A stretch of 64,000 nucleotides of DNA. Source: Nocardiopsis sp. FIRDI 009. GTDB lineage: Bacteria; Actinomycetota; Actinomycetes; Streptosporangiales; Streptosporangiaceae. This document shows positions 51,590 to 59,396 of this stretch, piece by piece. Position 1 is the stretch's first letter; each line of letters opens with the position of its first letter. Location of the stretch: positions 124,001-188,000 of the forward strand of contig NZ_QPNC01000006.1 in NCBI RefSeq assembly GCF_003386285.1. Reading direction: 5' to 3'. Below the pieces are notes generated by a model. That model saw nothing but the letters and a program-made list of their open reading frames with translations, was not told the origin of the DNA and searched no databases. The translations under genes were made by a program, and so were the position numbers.

Positions 51590-52441
51590 ATGACTACCCC
51601 GCTGGTTCCTGGGCGCATCTCGCCACAACGTTCGGTTCCCTCCCACATCGTCCGGCCGGAGTACGTCGGGCGGAAGCGTCCGGTCGAGGGCGTCCTCGGT
51701 GACGTGCAGACCCCCGAGACCATCGAGCGGATGCGCGAGGCCGGGCGGATCGCCGCCCAGGCGCTCCAGGAGGTCGGCAAGCACGTGGAGCCGGGGGTGA
51801 CCACGGACGAGCTGGACCGGATCGGCCACGAGTTCCTGCTCGACCACGGCGCCTACCCGAGCACGCTCGGGTACAAGGGCTACCCGAAGTCGCTGTGCTC
51901 CTCGCTCAACGAGGTGATCTGCCACGGTATCCCCGACGACACCGTGATCTCCGACGGCGACATCGTCAACATCGACATCACCGCGTACAAGGACGGCGTG
52001 CACGGTGACACCAACGCCACGTTCCTGGCGGGAGACGTGGCCGAGGAGAACCGTCTGCTGGTCGAGCGGACCCGCGAGGCGACGATGCGCGCGATCAAGG
52101 CGTGCCGTCCGGGCCGCCGGATCAACGTCATCGGTCGGGTCATCGAGTCCTACGCCAAGCGGTTCGGCTACGGCGTGGTCCGGGACTTCACCGGTCACGG
52201 CGTGGGTCCGGAGTTCCACTCGGGACTGGTGATCCCGCACTACGACGACCCGCGCGCGGACACCGTCATGGTGCCGGGGATGACGTTCACCATCGAGCCG
52301 ATGATCACGCTCGGCGGGGTGGAGTACGACATGTGGGACGACGGCTGGACCGCCGTGACGGCCGACCGCTCGTGGACGGCCCAGTTCGAGCACACGCTCG
52401 TCATCACCGACTCCGGCGCGGAGATCCTCACCCTCCCCTAG
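51590..52441 (+). CDS. map: Methionine aminopeptidase with N-terminal extension
   Basis: Removes initiator methionine from new proteins in the cytosol. The 283-residue product has the M24 pita-bread domain, with metal ligands in [16 protein letters not shown] (two Asp), GHGVGPEFH (His), TIEPM (Glu) and QFEHT (Glu). The first ~40 residues, with [17 protein letters not shown], form the proline-rich extension of the mycobacterial MetAP1c type. The start is ATG 51590 with TAGAAT (51576-51581) 8 nt upstream, probably leaderless. A second, shorter map is at 58548. Confidence 0.95.
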   Translation: MTTPLVPGRISPQRSVPSHIVRPEYVGRKRPVEGVLGDVQTPETIERMREAGRIAAQALQEVGKHVEPGVTTDELDRIGHEFLLDHGAYPSTLGYKGYPKSLCSSLNEVICHGIPDDTVISDGDIVNIDITAYKDGVHGDTNATFLAGDVAEENRLLVERTREATMRAIKACRPGRRINVIGRVIESYAKRFGYGVVRDFTGHGVGPEFHSGLVIPHYDDPRADTVMVPGMTFTIEPMITLGGVEYDMWDDGWTAVTADRSWTAQFEHTLVITDSGAEILTLP

Positions 52442-52455
52442 ACACGTCGGTGTAC

Positions 52456-52486
52456 GCGCCCCGGGAGCCACGGTTTCCCGGGGCGC
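52456..52486 (+). terminator. Terminator after map
   Basis: An 11-bp perfect stem (52456-52466 with 52476-52486), 9-nt loop, just after the map stop. Confidence 0.8.
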
Positions 52487-52598
52487 CGTCGTGTCCGGGG
52501 CGGGTTGGAACGCTTCGGTCCCGCAAGGGGCCGAGCTGTCACTCCGCCGACAATTCAGTCTTCAAATCCACACATATCACCGCATACTCGGTCAATTC

Positions 52599-52665
52599 GG
52601 TTACAAAGCACTCATATCGGGATGAATTTCGCGCATCCTCGTAAGCGTGCCGCTCGAACGAGCGG
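52599..52665 (+). promoter_or_regulatory. Conserved leader of unit 1: GGTTACAAA and CCGCTC/GAGCGG hairpin
   Basis: GGTTACAAA at 52599-52607 lies exactly 51 nt (start to start) before the hairpin CCGCTC-gaac-GAGCGG (52650-52665). The hairpin is 65 nt before the ATG. The same pair recurs at the same spacing in units 2 and 3. The rest of this 273-nt gap is A+T-richer than the genome and holds no other gene. Confidence 0.7.
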
Positions 52666-52714
52666 GAGCGACCGGTGCCGTCGCGCCGGTTCACACACAG
52701 GGAGGAGATCCCAG

Positions 52715-52954
52715 ATGAAGAGCATCTCGCGAGTCCTGATCACCGCCGTCGCCGCACCGACCCTGGCGTTCGGCCTGCCGGCCGCCGCCTTCGCCGACAG
52801 CTTCTACGAGGCCGACCAGACGGTCGCGGGCCCGCACGGCGCCAGTTCGACGCACGTCTGTTCGGCGGCGTTCGACGGTGGCCACGGCTTCGGCCCGTTC
52901 GGCGGCTTCGGCAAGCGTGGCTGCGACGACCACCGAGGCCCCTGGCTCTGGTAG
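52715..52954 (+). CDS. Small secreted Cys/Gly-rich protein, paralogue 1
   Basis: A 79-residue precursor. The signal peptide (MKSISRVLITAVAAPTLAFG then LPAAAFA) probably ends at residue 27. The mature ~52 residues start DSFYEADQTVAGPHGASSTH and continue with two cysteines (about residues 49 and 70), Gly/Phe/His-rich spacing and an aromatic end PWLW. GGAGGAG lies 8 nt before the ATG. This copy has fewer histidines than its two tandem paralogues. I recognise no family: it lacks the chaplin and rodlin signatures. The two conserved Cys suggest one disulfide. It forms a monocistronic unit ending in a terminator at 52999. Confidence 0.8.
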   Translation: MKSISRVLITAVAAPTLAFGLPAAAFADSFYEADQTVAGPHGASSTHVCSAAFDGGHGFGPFGGFGKRGCDDHRGPWLW

Positions 52955-53325
52955 GCCGGGCAACGGCGAGCACCGGACGCGGTCCGGATCGCGAGCCGGG
53001 TGCCGGGGAGCTATGTCTCCCCGGCACCTTCTTCATGCCGCCACCCGAAAAAACGGACGCCGAGCTGTCACTGCGCCAACCATTCAGGGCGCAAATCACC
53101 CCTTATCGCCACACACTTCGTCAATCTGGTTACAAACCGCACATAATCCACCACGATCTGCGCATCCTGTTGAATGTGCCGCTCAACGGAGCGGACCGGC
53201 CGGACCGTCCCGGGGCCACGGAGACCGGTACGGGGGCCAAGGAGCCTCCGTCACCCCGGACCACGACGGAACGACCGGTAAGGACCGGAGCGAACGCACC
53301 GATCCACGTACAGGGGGGAGATCCC
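52955..53325 (+). other. Gap: unit-1 terminator and long unit-2 leader
   Basis: This 371-nt stretch contains no other gene. It holds the unit-1 terminator (stem 52999-53010 with 53017-53028, loop CTATGT, tail TTCTTC), GGTTACAAA at 53128-53136, and the hairpin CCGCTC-aacg-GAGCGG at 53179-53194. The hairpin is 147 nt from the ATG rather than about 65, owing to an extra ~82 nt of GC-rich sequence. Confidence 0.75.
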
Positions 53326-53589
53326 ATGACGAAGTCCATCTCGCGAGTCCTGCTCACCGTCGTCGCCGCGCCCGCGCTGGCCCTCGGCCTGCCGGCCGCC
53401 GCCTTCGCCGACAGCATCTACGAGGCCAACGCCACCTTCGCCGGTCCGCACGGCGCCGGCTCGCAGAGCATCTGCGCCGCGGCCTTCGACCACGGCCACC
53501 ACCACCACGGTCCGTTCGGCGGCTTCCACGGCAAGAAGGGCTGCGACCGCGACTTCCACCGCGGCCCCTTCAACAGCGTCCTCGACTAG
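53326..53589 (+). CDS. Small secreted His/Cys-rich protein, paralogue 2
   Basis: An 87-residue precursor with signal peptide MTKSISRVLLTVVAAPALAL then GLPAAAFA. The mature part starts DSIYEANATFAGPHGAGSQS, then ICAAAFDHGHHHHGPFGG, FHGKKGC and DRDFHRGPF. It has two conserved cysteines and a HGHHHH run that could bind transition metals. GGGGGGAG lies 6 nt before the ATG. Mature sequences of paralogues 2 and 3 are nearly identical through residues YEANATFAGPHGAGSQSIC. The function is unknown; metal binding is inference. Confidence 0.82.
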   Translation: MTKSISRVLLTVVAAPALALGLPAAAFADSIYEANATFAGPHGAGSQSICAAAFDHGHHHHGPFGGFHGKKGCDRDFHRGPFNSVLD

Positions 53590-53882
53590 CCGAGGGGACG
53601 GCGAGCACCGGACGGACACCGTTCGGATCGTGAGCCAGGTGCCGGGGAGCGATGTCTCCCCGGCACCTTCTTCATGCCGCCACCCCGAAAAAACGGACGC
53701 CGAGCCGCCACTCCCCCGACCGTCCAATGCGCAAATCACCCCTTCTCACCGCACACTTCGTCAATCCGGTTACAAACTGTGCATACTCAACCACATTCCG
53801 CGCATACTCGTAGACGTGCCGCTCGAACGAGCGGAAGCGAGCCGGAACGAACACACCGGTTCACACACAGGGGGGAGATCCC
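53590..53882 (+). other. Gap: unit-2 terminator and unit-3 leader
   Basis: This holds the unit-2 terminator (53638-53649 with 53656-53667, loop CGATGT, tail TTCTTC), a copy of the sequence that follows the unit-1 stem (ATGCCGCCACC then GAAAAAACGGACGCCGAG), GGTTACAAA at 53768-53776 and the hairpin CCGCTC-gaac-GAGCGG at 53819-53834. The spacing between the last two is again 51 nt. Confidence 0.75.
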
Positions 53883-54137
53883 ATGACGATGAAGACCATC
53901 TCGCGAGTCCTGCTCACCGCCGTCGCGGCTCCGACGCTCGCGTTCGGTGTGCCGGCGGCCGCCCTGGCGGACAGCTTCTACGAGGCCAACGCCACCTTCG
54001 CCGGTCCGCACGGCGCGGGGTCGCAGAGCATCTGCTCCGCGGCCTTCGACCACCACCACGGCCACCACGGCCTTCTCGGCGGCTTCCACGGCAAGAAGGG
54101 CTGTGGCCACCACCACCACGGTCCCTGGGTCCGCTAG
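53883..54137 (+). CDS. Small secreted His/Cys-rich protein, paralogue 3
   Basis: An 84-residue precursor with signal peptide MTMKTISRVLLTAVAAPTLAF then GVPAAALA. The mature part starts DSFYEANATFAGPHGAGSQS, then ICSAAFDHHHGHHGLLGG, FHGKKGC and GHHHHGPWVR. It is the most histidine-rich of the three, with HHHGHH and HHHH runs beside the two conserved cysteines. GGGGGGAG lies about 6 nt before the ATG. Its terminator (54187-54198 with 54206-54217) keeps the stem with one G-T wobble but lacks the T-rich tail. Confidence 0.82.
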   Translation: MTMKTISRVLLTAVAAPTLAFGVPAAALADSFYEANATFAGPHGAGSQSICSAAFDHHHGHHGLLGGFHGKKGCGHHHHGPWVR

Positions 54138-54186
54138 ATCGGTCCGCAGGCGGGCGTCGGACGCACCGCGTCCGGATCGCGCGCCG

Positions 54187-54217
54187 GGTGTCGGGGAGTC
54201 CCGAGCTCCCCGGCACC
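54187..54217 (+). terminator. Terminator of unit 3
   Basis: A 12-bp stem with one wobble pair and a 7-nt loop, homologous to the stems that end units 1 and 2. Confidence 0.7.
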
Positions 54218-54314
54218 CCGACCACCGCCCTCCACTCCCGGCAGAGCCGGAAGTGGGGGGCACTCTCGTGTGCTCGGCGTGTCCGGTCCCCCGCCCCGGC
54301 ACGACCGGAGGCCC

Positions 54315-54350
54315 CGCCCCTCACCCCGTGGATCACCGGGGTGAGGGGCG
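54315..54350. promoter_or_regulatory. 13-bp dyad abutting the M55 peptidase promoter
   Basis: Perfect arms (54315-54327 with 54338-54350) and a 10-nt loop end one base before the predicted -10 TAGGGT (54352-54357). It may be an operator covering the -35 region or a second terminator. Confidence 0.5.
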
Positions 54351-54364
54351 CTAGGGTCGGCCGC

Positions 54365-55198
54365 ATGAGGATCCTCGTCTCCGCCGACATGGAGGGCGCC
54401 ACCGGCGTCACCTGGCCCGCCGACGTCGAACCCGGGACCGAGCAGTGGCAACGCTGCCGGGCGATGTTCACCGGCGACGTCAACGCCGCGGTCGAGGGCC
54501 TGTTCGCGGGCGGCGCGGACGAGGTCCTGGTCAACGAGGCGCACGCCACGATGCGCAACCTCCTCCTAGAGCGCCTGGACGAACGCGCCACCATGATCAC
54601 CGGCCGCCACAAGGACCTGTCGATGGTCGAGGGGATCCAGCACGGCGACTGCGACGGCGTGGTCTTCCTCGGCTACCACTGCGGCGCCGGAGACGAGGGG
54701 GTGCTCGCACACACCTATCTGCCGGGCTCCCTCACCGGTGTCTGGCTGGACGGCGAACCCGCCAGCGAGGGGCGGCTCAACGCGGCCGTGGCCGCCGAGT
54801 ACGGCGTGCCGGTCATCCTCGTCACCGGCGACGACCGCGCGTGCCAGGACGCGGCGGCCTACGCCCCGTCCGCGCGGGCGGTCGCGGTCAAGGAGCACGT
54901 GAGCCGCTACGCCGCGCGCTGCCTCCCCCCGGCGCGCACGGCCGAGGACATCCGGGCCGGGGCCCGGGCCGCCATGACGCTCGCCGGGCGGCGCGTCCCC
55001 GAGGAGCCCCGGCCCCACATCGTGGAGGTGGAGTTCGACGCCGCGCACCTGGCGCAGGCCGCCGACGTCGTTCCGGGCGTGACGCGGGTGGGCGTGCGCC
55101 GGGTCCGCTACACCTCGCCGAGCGCCTACGAGATGATCCGCTGCTTCAAGGCGGTGACCACGCTCGCCGCGCGGGCGGTGGAGGAGGACTACGGTTGA
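54365..55198 (+). CDS. M55 family D-aminopeptidase (DppA-like)
   Basis: A 277-residue zinc aminopeptidase of the DppA type, which releases D-amino acids from peptides. The N-terminal metal motif SADMEGATG (Asp8, Glu10), VNEAHATMRN, GYHCGAG and VTGDDRACQDA are typical. The ATG at 54365 has TAGGGT 7 nt upstream and no ribosome binding site (leaderless candidate). It precedes two further peptidase genes with gaps of 135 and 96 nt. An LD-carboxypeptidase in the same set suggests peptidoglycan peptide recycling, as inference. Confidence 0.9.
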   Translation: MRILVSADMEGATGVTWPADVEPGTEQWQRCRAMFTGDVNAAVEGLFAGGADEVLVNEAHATMRNLLLERLDERATMITGRHKDLSMVEGIQHGDCDGVVFLGYHCGAGDEGVLAHTYLPGSLTGVWLDGEPASEGRLNAAVAAEYGVPVILVTGDDRACQDAAAYAPSARAVAVKEHVSRYAARCLPPARTAEDIRAGARAAMTLAGRRVPEEPRPHIVEVEFDAAHLAQAADVVPGVTRVGVRRVRYTSPSAYEMIRCFKAVTTLAARAVEEDYG

Positions 55199-55333
55199 CC
55201 GTCCGGGGCGTCGGGAGCGTCTTCGGGCCGCTGACCGACACGGCTGTGTACGGTGAGACCGTGACACGGGTCACCTCAGTCACACCCGTATCACCGGGCC
55301 CCAACGACCCCAGCCGAGAGCGAGGCCGCAGCC

Positions 55334-56707
55334 GTGGGCGACCCTTCCGAGGCGACGTACGACCTGGCCGCGGCGGGGGACGACGCCGTCCGCCTGGCCC
55401 GTGAGCTGGTCCGCAGGGACTCCACCAACCACGGCGGCGGGGAGGGTGACGAGCGGGCCGCCGCCGAGTTCGCCGCCGAGGCGTTGACCGACGCCGGGCT
55501 GACGCCGCAGATCCTGGAGCCCGCGCACCGACGGTCCAACGTCGTCGCGCGCGTCCCCGGAACCGACCCGGACGCACCCGCCCTGCTGGTCCACGCCCAC
55601 CTGGACGTCGTTCCCGCCCACACCGAGAACTGGTCCGTCCCGCCCTTCGGGGGCGAGATCGCCGACTGCCCGGTCACCGGGGCCCCGTCGCTGTGGGGGC
55701 GCGGGGCGGTGGACATGAAGCACACCGTCGGCATGGTCACCGCCGTCGTCCGCCACTGGGCCCGCACCGGTCTGCGCCCCAGACGCGACATCGTGCTGGC
55801 CCTGGTCGCCGACGAGGAGGACAGCGCCGCGTTCGGCGCCGACTGGCTGGTGCGCGAGCACGCGCACCTGTTCGAGGGCTGCCGCGTCGGGATCGGCGAG
55901 CGCGGCGGCCACACGGTCCACGCGCGCACCGCCGCAGGTCGTGCGGTGCGGCTCTACCCGATCGCGGCGGCCGAGCGCGGGAGCGCCTGGCTCACACTCC
56001 GCGCGCGCGGAACCGCCGGACACGGTTCCCGCCCGCCTGCGGACAACGCCGTCGGCGCCCTGGCCGCCGCGGTCGCCCGGATCGACGCCCACCGCTGGCC
56101 CCTGCACCTGACACCGGTGACCCGTGCCGCGATCGACGCGGTCACCGCCGCGTTGGAGATCGAGCGGACGCCCGGGGACACCGACGGCGACGACGCGGCC
56201 GACGCCCTGGTCGCCCGGCTGGACGCGGCCGTCCCGCTCGTGGCTCCGACGGTGCGCAACTCGGCGACGCCGACGATGCTGACGGCCGGTTACAAGGTCA
56301 ACGTGGTGCCGGGCGAGGCGGTCGGCGGGGTGGACGGCAGGGTCCTGCCGGGGGCCGAGGAGGCGTTCGCGCGCACGATGGACGCGCTCACCGGGGAGCG
56401 CGTGGACTGGGAGTACGAGCACGCCTCGCCGCCGGTGGCCGCCCCGTTGGACTCGGCCGTGTTCCGGGCGATGCGGTCGGCGCTGGTGGCCCACGACCCC
56501 GACGCGCACGTGGTCCCCGTCTGTCTGGCCGGTGGCACGGACGCCAAGGTGTTCTCCCGGTTGGGGATCGACTGCTACGGCTTCTCCCCGATGCGCCTGC
56601 CGGAGGGTATGGACTACCCGGGCCTGCTGCACGGGGTGGACGAGAGGGTCCCTCTGGAGGGGCTGAGATCCGGGGTGGGTGTCCTGGACACCTTCCTCCG
56701 GGCCTGA
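55334..56707 (+). CDS. M20 family metallopeptidase
   Basis: A 457-residue dizinc peptidase or deacylase. Metal-ligand motifs are VHAHLDVVP (about 77-85), WGRGAVDMKHT (about 121-131) and ADEEDSAAFG (about 158-167). A dimerisation domain with RGTAGHGSRP follows (about 227-236), and a C-terminal motif LAGGTDAK (about 398-405). It is most likely a dipeptidase/carboxypeptidase. The start is GTG 55334 with a weak upstream site (GAGGCCGCAGCC). Confidence 0.9.
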   Translation: MGDPSEATYDLAAAGDDAVRLARELVRRDSTNHGGGEGDERAAAEFAAEALTDAGLTPQILEPAHRRSNVVARVPGTDPDAPALLVHAHLDVVPAHTENWSVPPFGGEIADCPVTGAPSLWGRGAVDMKHTVGMVTAVVRHWARTGLRPRRDIVLALVADEEDSAAFGADWLVREHAHLFEGCRVGIGERGGHTVHARTAAGRAVRLYPIAAAERGSAWLTLRARGTAGHGSRPPADNAVGALAAAVARIDAHRWPLHLTPVTRAAIDAVTAALEIERTPGDTDGDDAADALVARLDAAVPLVAPTVRNSATPTMLTAGYKVNVVPGEAVGGVDGRVLPGAEEAFARTMDALTGERVDWEYEHASPPVAAPLDSAVFRAMRSALVAHDPDAHVVPVCLAGGTDAKVFSRLGIDCYGFSPMRLPEGMDYPGLLHGVDERVPLEGLRSGVGVLDTFLRA

Positions 56708-56803
56708 GGGGCACGGGTCCGCCGAGGGTGGGACCCCGGTGTGGACGGTGCGCGTCGGAGCGGGTACGGCGACGGTGACGGACGGTGAGCGGGTGGGGAC
56801 ACG

Positions 56804-57793
56804 ATGACCGAGGTACGCGGTGACCGGGAGGCCGCGGCCGAGGCGGTACGGAGCGCGCGGGGTGTGGGAGCCCTGGTCCGGCCGCCACGGCTGCGCGCGG
56901 GGGACCGGGTCCGCCTGGTGGCGCCGTGCAGTCCGGTGCCGCCCGCCCAGCTGACGGCCGCGGCGGAGCTGCTGACCGGGTGGGGGCTGCGGGTGGAGTT
57001 CGCGCCGCACGTCCGCGAACTCCACCCCCGGCTGCCCTACCTCGCCGGCTCGGACGCCGCGAGGGCCGCCGACCTCCAGGAGGCGTGGTGCGACCCGGAC
57101 GTGGCCGCCGTGTTCTGCGTGCGCGGCGGTGACGGGGCGCACCGGACCCTGGACCTGCTCGACTTCGCCGCGATGCGGCGCGCGCGGCCCAAGGCCCTGG
57201 TGGGGTTCAGCGACATCACCGCGCTGCACGAGGCCTTCGCCGTCGAACTGGGGGTGGCCACGGTGCACGGGCCGGTGGTGGGGACGCGGTACTTCGTGGG
57301 CGACCAGGTCGCCCAGCACGAGCTGCGCACCACCCTGTTCACCCCGGAGCAGCGGACCGTGCTGACCTCCCCGGGAGCGCGCGCCCTGGTGCCGGGACGG
57401 GCCCGGGGGGTGACCTTCGGCGGGAACCTGAGCCTGCTCAACGACGGACTGGCCACGCCGCACAGCAGGCTGTCGGCCGAGGGGGGCGTCCTGCTGCTGG
57501 AGGACGTCGGGGAGAACGCGGCGCGGATCGACCGGATGCTGACCCACCTGCTGCGCACCGGTTGGCTGGACGGGGTCGCCGGGGTGGCGCTGGGAACGTG
57601 GACGGACTGCCCGCCGGACCTGGAGTTGATCGCCGACCTGATGCGCGACCGGCTGACACCGCTGGGCGTGCCGGTGCTGTGGGGGCTGGAGTTCGGGCAC
57701 TGCGCGGCCCAGTTGACGGTTCCGCTGGGGGTGCCCGCGCGGCTCGACGCCGAGGACGGCAGCCTGGAGCTGGCCGTCCCCGGCCTGGAGTGA
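56804..57793 (+). CDS. LD-carboxypeptidase (S66)
   Basis: A 329-residue serine peptidase that trims the terminal D-Ala from murein tetrapeptides. It carries VAPCSP at the N-terminal domain start, CVRGGDGAHRTLD, the nucleophile Ser136 in GFSDITA, WGGN-like FGGNLSLL, LLLEDVGE, and the catalytic His in EFGHCAAQLTVPLG. The ATG at 56804 follows GTGGGGACAC. It is the last of three plus-strand peptidase genes and convergent with vapC. Confidence 0.9.
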   Translation: MTEVRGDREAAAEAVRSARGVGALVRPPRLRAGDRVRLVAPCSPVPPAQLTAAAELLTGWGLRVEFAPHVRELHPRLPYLAGSDAARAADLQEAWCDPDVAAVFCVRGGDGAHRTLDLLDFAAMRRARPKALVGFSDITALHEAFAVELGVATVHGPVVGTRYFVGDQVAQHELRTTLFTPEQRTVLTSPGARALVPGRARGVTFGGNLSLLNDGLATPHSRLSAEGGVLLLEDVGENAARIDRMLTHLLRTGWLDGVAGVALGTWTDCPPDLELIADLMRDRLTPLGVPVLWGLEFGHCAAQLTVPLGVPARLDAEDGSLELAVPGLE

Positions 57794-57837
57794 GGCGCGC
57801 CACGTCCCGGGGTGTACGGGGTGCGCACCGGCTCTCC

Positions 57838-58233
57838 TCAGACCGCGACGGTCCGGCAGTACTTCTCGGCCGCCTCCGCCAGACGGATGTCCCCGGTGAT
57901 CAGAGGGCAGTCGAGCATCCGCGCCGCGGCCACGTAGGCGGCGTCATATCCGGTGGCATGGCCGCGCATCTCCCACATGAGGGGAAACAGTCGACGCACA
58001 CCGACCAGTTCGACCTCCATGCGTTCCGCCACGTCCTCAAGGATCCTGCCCGCCCGCTCCTCGGAGATCTTCCCGCCGAGGCAGAGACCTCGGACCGCTG
58101 AGAAGACCTCCGTCGGCATGTGTTCGGGGGCGGCCCAGGCGTACTCCTCCTCAAGGAGCGCACGAGCCCGTTCCCCTGTGGCTCCGTCGAACGCCAGCGC
58201 GTTGACGAGAACACTCGCGTCGATGATGACCAC
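57838..58233 (-). CDS. vapC: VapC-type PIN-domain toxin
   Basis: A 131-residue PIN-domain ribonuclease. Acidic active-site residues are visible as Asp5 (IIDASVLV), Glu42 (PTEVF), Asp97 (GYDAAY) and Asp115 (ITGDIRL). VapC toxins cleave RNA until bound by their antitoxin. The GTG start overlaps the vapB stop by one base (TAGTG), the standard antitoxin-toxin coupling. Confidence 0.9.
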   Translation of the reverse strand: MVIIDASVLVNALAFDGATGERARALLEEEYAWAAPEHMPTEVFSAVRGLCLGGKISEERAGRILEDVAERMEVELVGVRRLFPLMWEMRGHATGYDAAYVAAARMLDCPLITGDIRLAEAAEKYCRTVAV

Positions 58234-58508
58234 TAGCCGCCGTCCGCTCCGCCGTGGGTTCCGTAGCGCCCCATGCGCTCCTCACGTTCGGCCCGGATGA
58301 TCTCGGCGGCCGACACCTCCTGGCCGTCTCCGACACCGTCGTCACGCCCCCCGTAACTCCGCAGGACCTTCGCGTTGCGTGAACGCCTCGCCTCGGCCTC
58401 GACCAGGTCAAGCAGGAAAGCCTGAAGTGACTGTCCCCGCTCCTTGGCGCGACTCGCCAGCTCGTCTCTGGTCTCTTCTCTGACATTTCTGATCTGCAAA
58501 GCAATCAT
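58233..58508 (-). CDS. vapB: VapB/FitA-type antitoxin
   Basis: A 91-residue protein with an N-terminal ribbon-helix-helix domain (MIALQIRNVREETRDELASR, then AKERGQSLQAFLLDLVE) and an acidic toxin-binding tail. It represses its own operon in this family. The ATG at 58508 lies inside the palindromic operator at 58507-58527. TAAAAT in the palindrome centre is 6 nt before the ATG, so the mRNA is probably leaderless. Confidence 0.9.
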   Translation of the reverse strand: MIALQIRNVREETRDELASRAKERGQSLQAFLLDLVEAEARRSRNAKVLRSYGGRDDGVGDGQEVSAAEIIRAEREERMGRYGTHGGADGG

Positions 58509-58527
58509 GCATGTATTTTACATGCAT
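58507..58527 (-). promoter_or_regulatory. VapBC operator overlapping -10 and start codon
   Basis: A perfect palindrome ATGCATGTA-TTT-TACATGCAT, strikingly A+T-rich. On the minus strand it contains the -10 TAAAAT (58515-58520) and overlaps the first two bases of the vapB start codon. Confidence 0.8.
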
Positions 58528-58547
58528 TTCTTCGGCGGGGGAGCCGG

Positions 58548-59318
58548 TCACGGGACCGTGAGGACCACCGGTCCCTCCCCGGTGACGGCGACGGTGTGCT
58601 CGACGTGGGCGGCACGGGACCCGTCGGCGGTGCGCACCGTCCAGCCGTCGTCGGCGTGGACGTAGGCGTCGGTGCCGCCGCGCACGAGCATGGGTTCGAT
58701 GGCGAGCACCAGCCCTGGGCGCAGGACCATCCCCCGCCCCGGACGGCCCTCGTTGGGCACGAACGGCTCCTCGTGCATGGTGCGGCCGATGCCGTGGCCG
58801 CCGTGGTCGGCGGTCAGGCCGTACCCGGCACGCCGCGCCCCGGCGCCGACGGCGTGGCCGACGTCGCCCAGCCGGGCGCCGGGACGGGCGACGGCGATCC
58901 CCCGGGCCAGGGCGGCCTCGGCGTCGGCGACCAGCCGCGCGTCGGCGGGGTCGACGGTCTCACCGACGACGAAGCTGATCGCGGCGTCGGACGACCAGCC
59001 GTCCAGCCGGGCGCCGCAGTCGACGCTGACCAGGTCGCCGTCCTTCAACGCCCGCCCGGTGGGGACGCCGTGCACGATCTCGTCGTTGACGCTCAGGCAC
59101 ACCACGCCGGGGAAGGGCGTGGGCGCCCACGACGGGTGGTAGCCGCGAAAGAGCGGCTCGGCCCCACTGACGGCGATGACGTCGGCGGCGGCGCGGTCCA
59201 GGTCCGACCCGGTGCGCCCGGGGGCGGCGACGGCCCGCGCGGCGGCCAGGGCCCGCGCCACCACGCGTCCGGCCTCGCGCATCCGGGCGATCTCCGCGGG
59301 GGTCTTGAGTTCGACCAC
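58548..59318 (-). CDS. map: Methionine aminopeptidase, short form
   Basis: A 256-residue M24A enzyme without the N-terminal extension of the first copy. Metal ligands are in SVDCGARLDGWSSDAA (two Asp), GGHGIGRTMHE (His), AIEPM (Glu) and HVEHT (Glu). The GTG at 59318 follows GGAGAGGAAG. It is divergent from a small XRE regulator with only 78 nt between starts, so the two probably share control. Redundant Map isoforms are common in actinomycetes. Confidence 0.93.
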   Translation of the reverse strand: MVELKTPAEIARMREAGRVVARALAAARAVAAPGRTGSDLDRAAADVIAVSGAEPLFRGYHPSWAPTPFPGVVCLSVNDEIVHGVPTGRALKDGDLVSVDCGARLDGWSSDAAISFVVGETVDPADARLVADAEAALARGIAVARPGARLGDVGHAVGAGARRAGYGLTADHGGHGIGRTMHEEPFVPNEGRPGRGMVLRPGLVLAIEPMLVRGGTDAYVHADDGWTVRTADGSRAAHVEHTVAVTGEGPVVLTVP

Positions 59319-59345
59319 GGGGCTTCCTCTCCTGGGGTGGGATAT

Positions 59346-59367
59346 CTATACCGGGATTACTATACCG
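59346..59367. promoter_or_regulatory. Direct CTATACCG repeats between map and xre
   Basis: CTATACCG occurs at 59346-59353 and 59360-59367, 14 nt apart (more than one helical turn), in the shared divergent promoter region. It is a candidate binding site for the XRE protein. Confidence 0.55.
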
Positions 59368-59396
59368 ATCACGGTGGCGCGGGCTACACTCTCGGC

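Noticed and set aside
52999-53673. Regular hairpins and repeats as a CRISPR array
   Set aside because: The repeats are about 550-640 nt apart, contain genes and act as terminators; there are no short repeat-spacer units and no cas genes.
52715-54137. Small secreted proteins as chaplins or rodlins
   Set aside because: They lack the chaplin hydrophobic domain with its Gly-Asn pattern and the rodlin repeats; only small size, signal peptide and two cysteines are shared.
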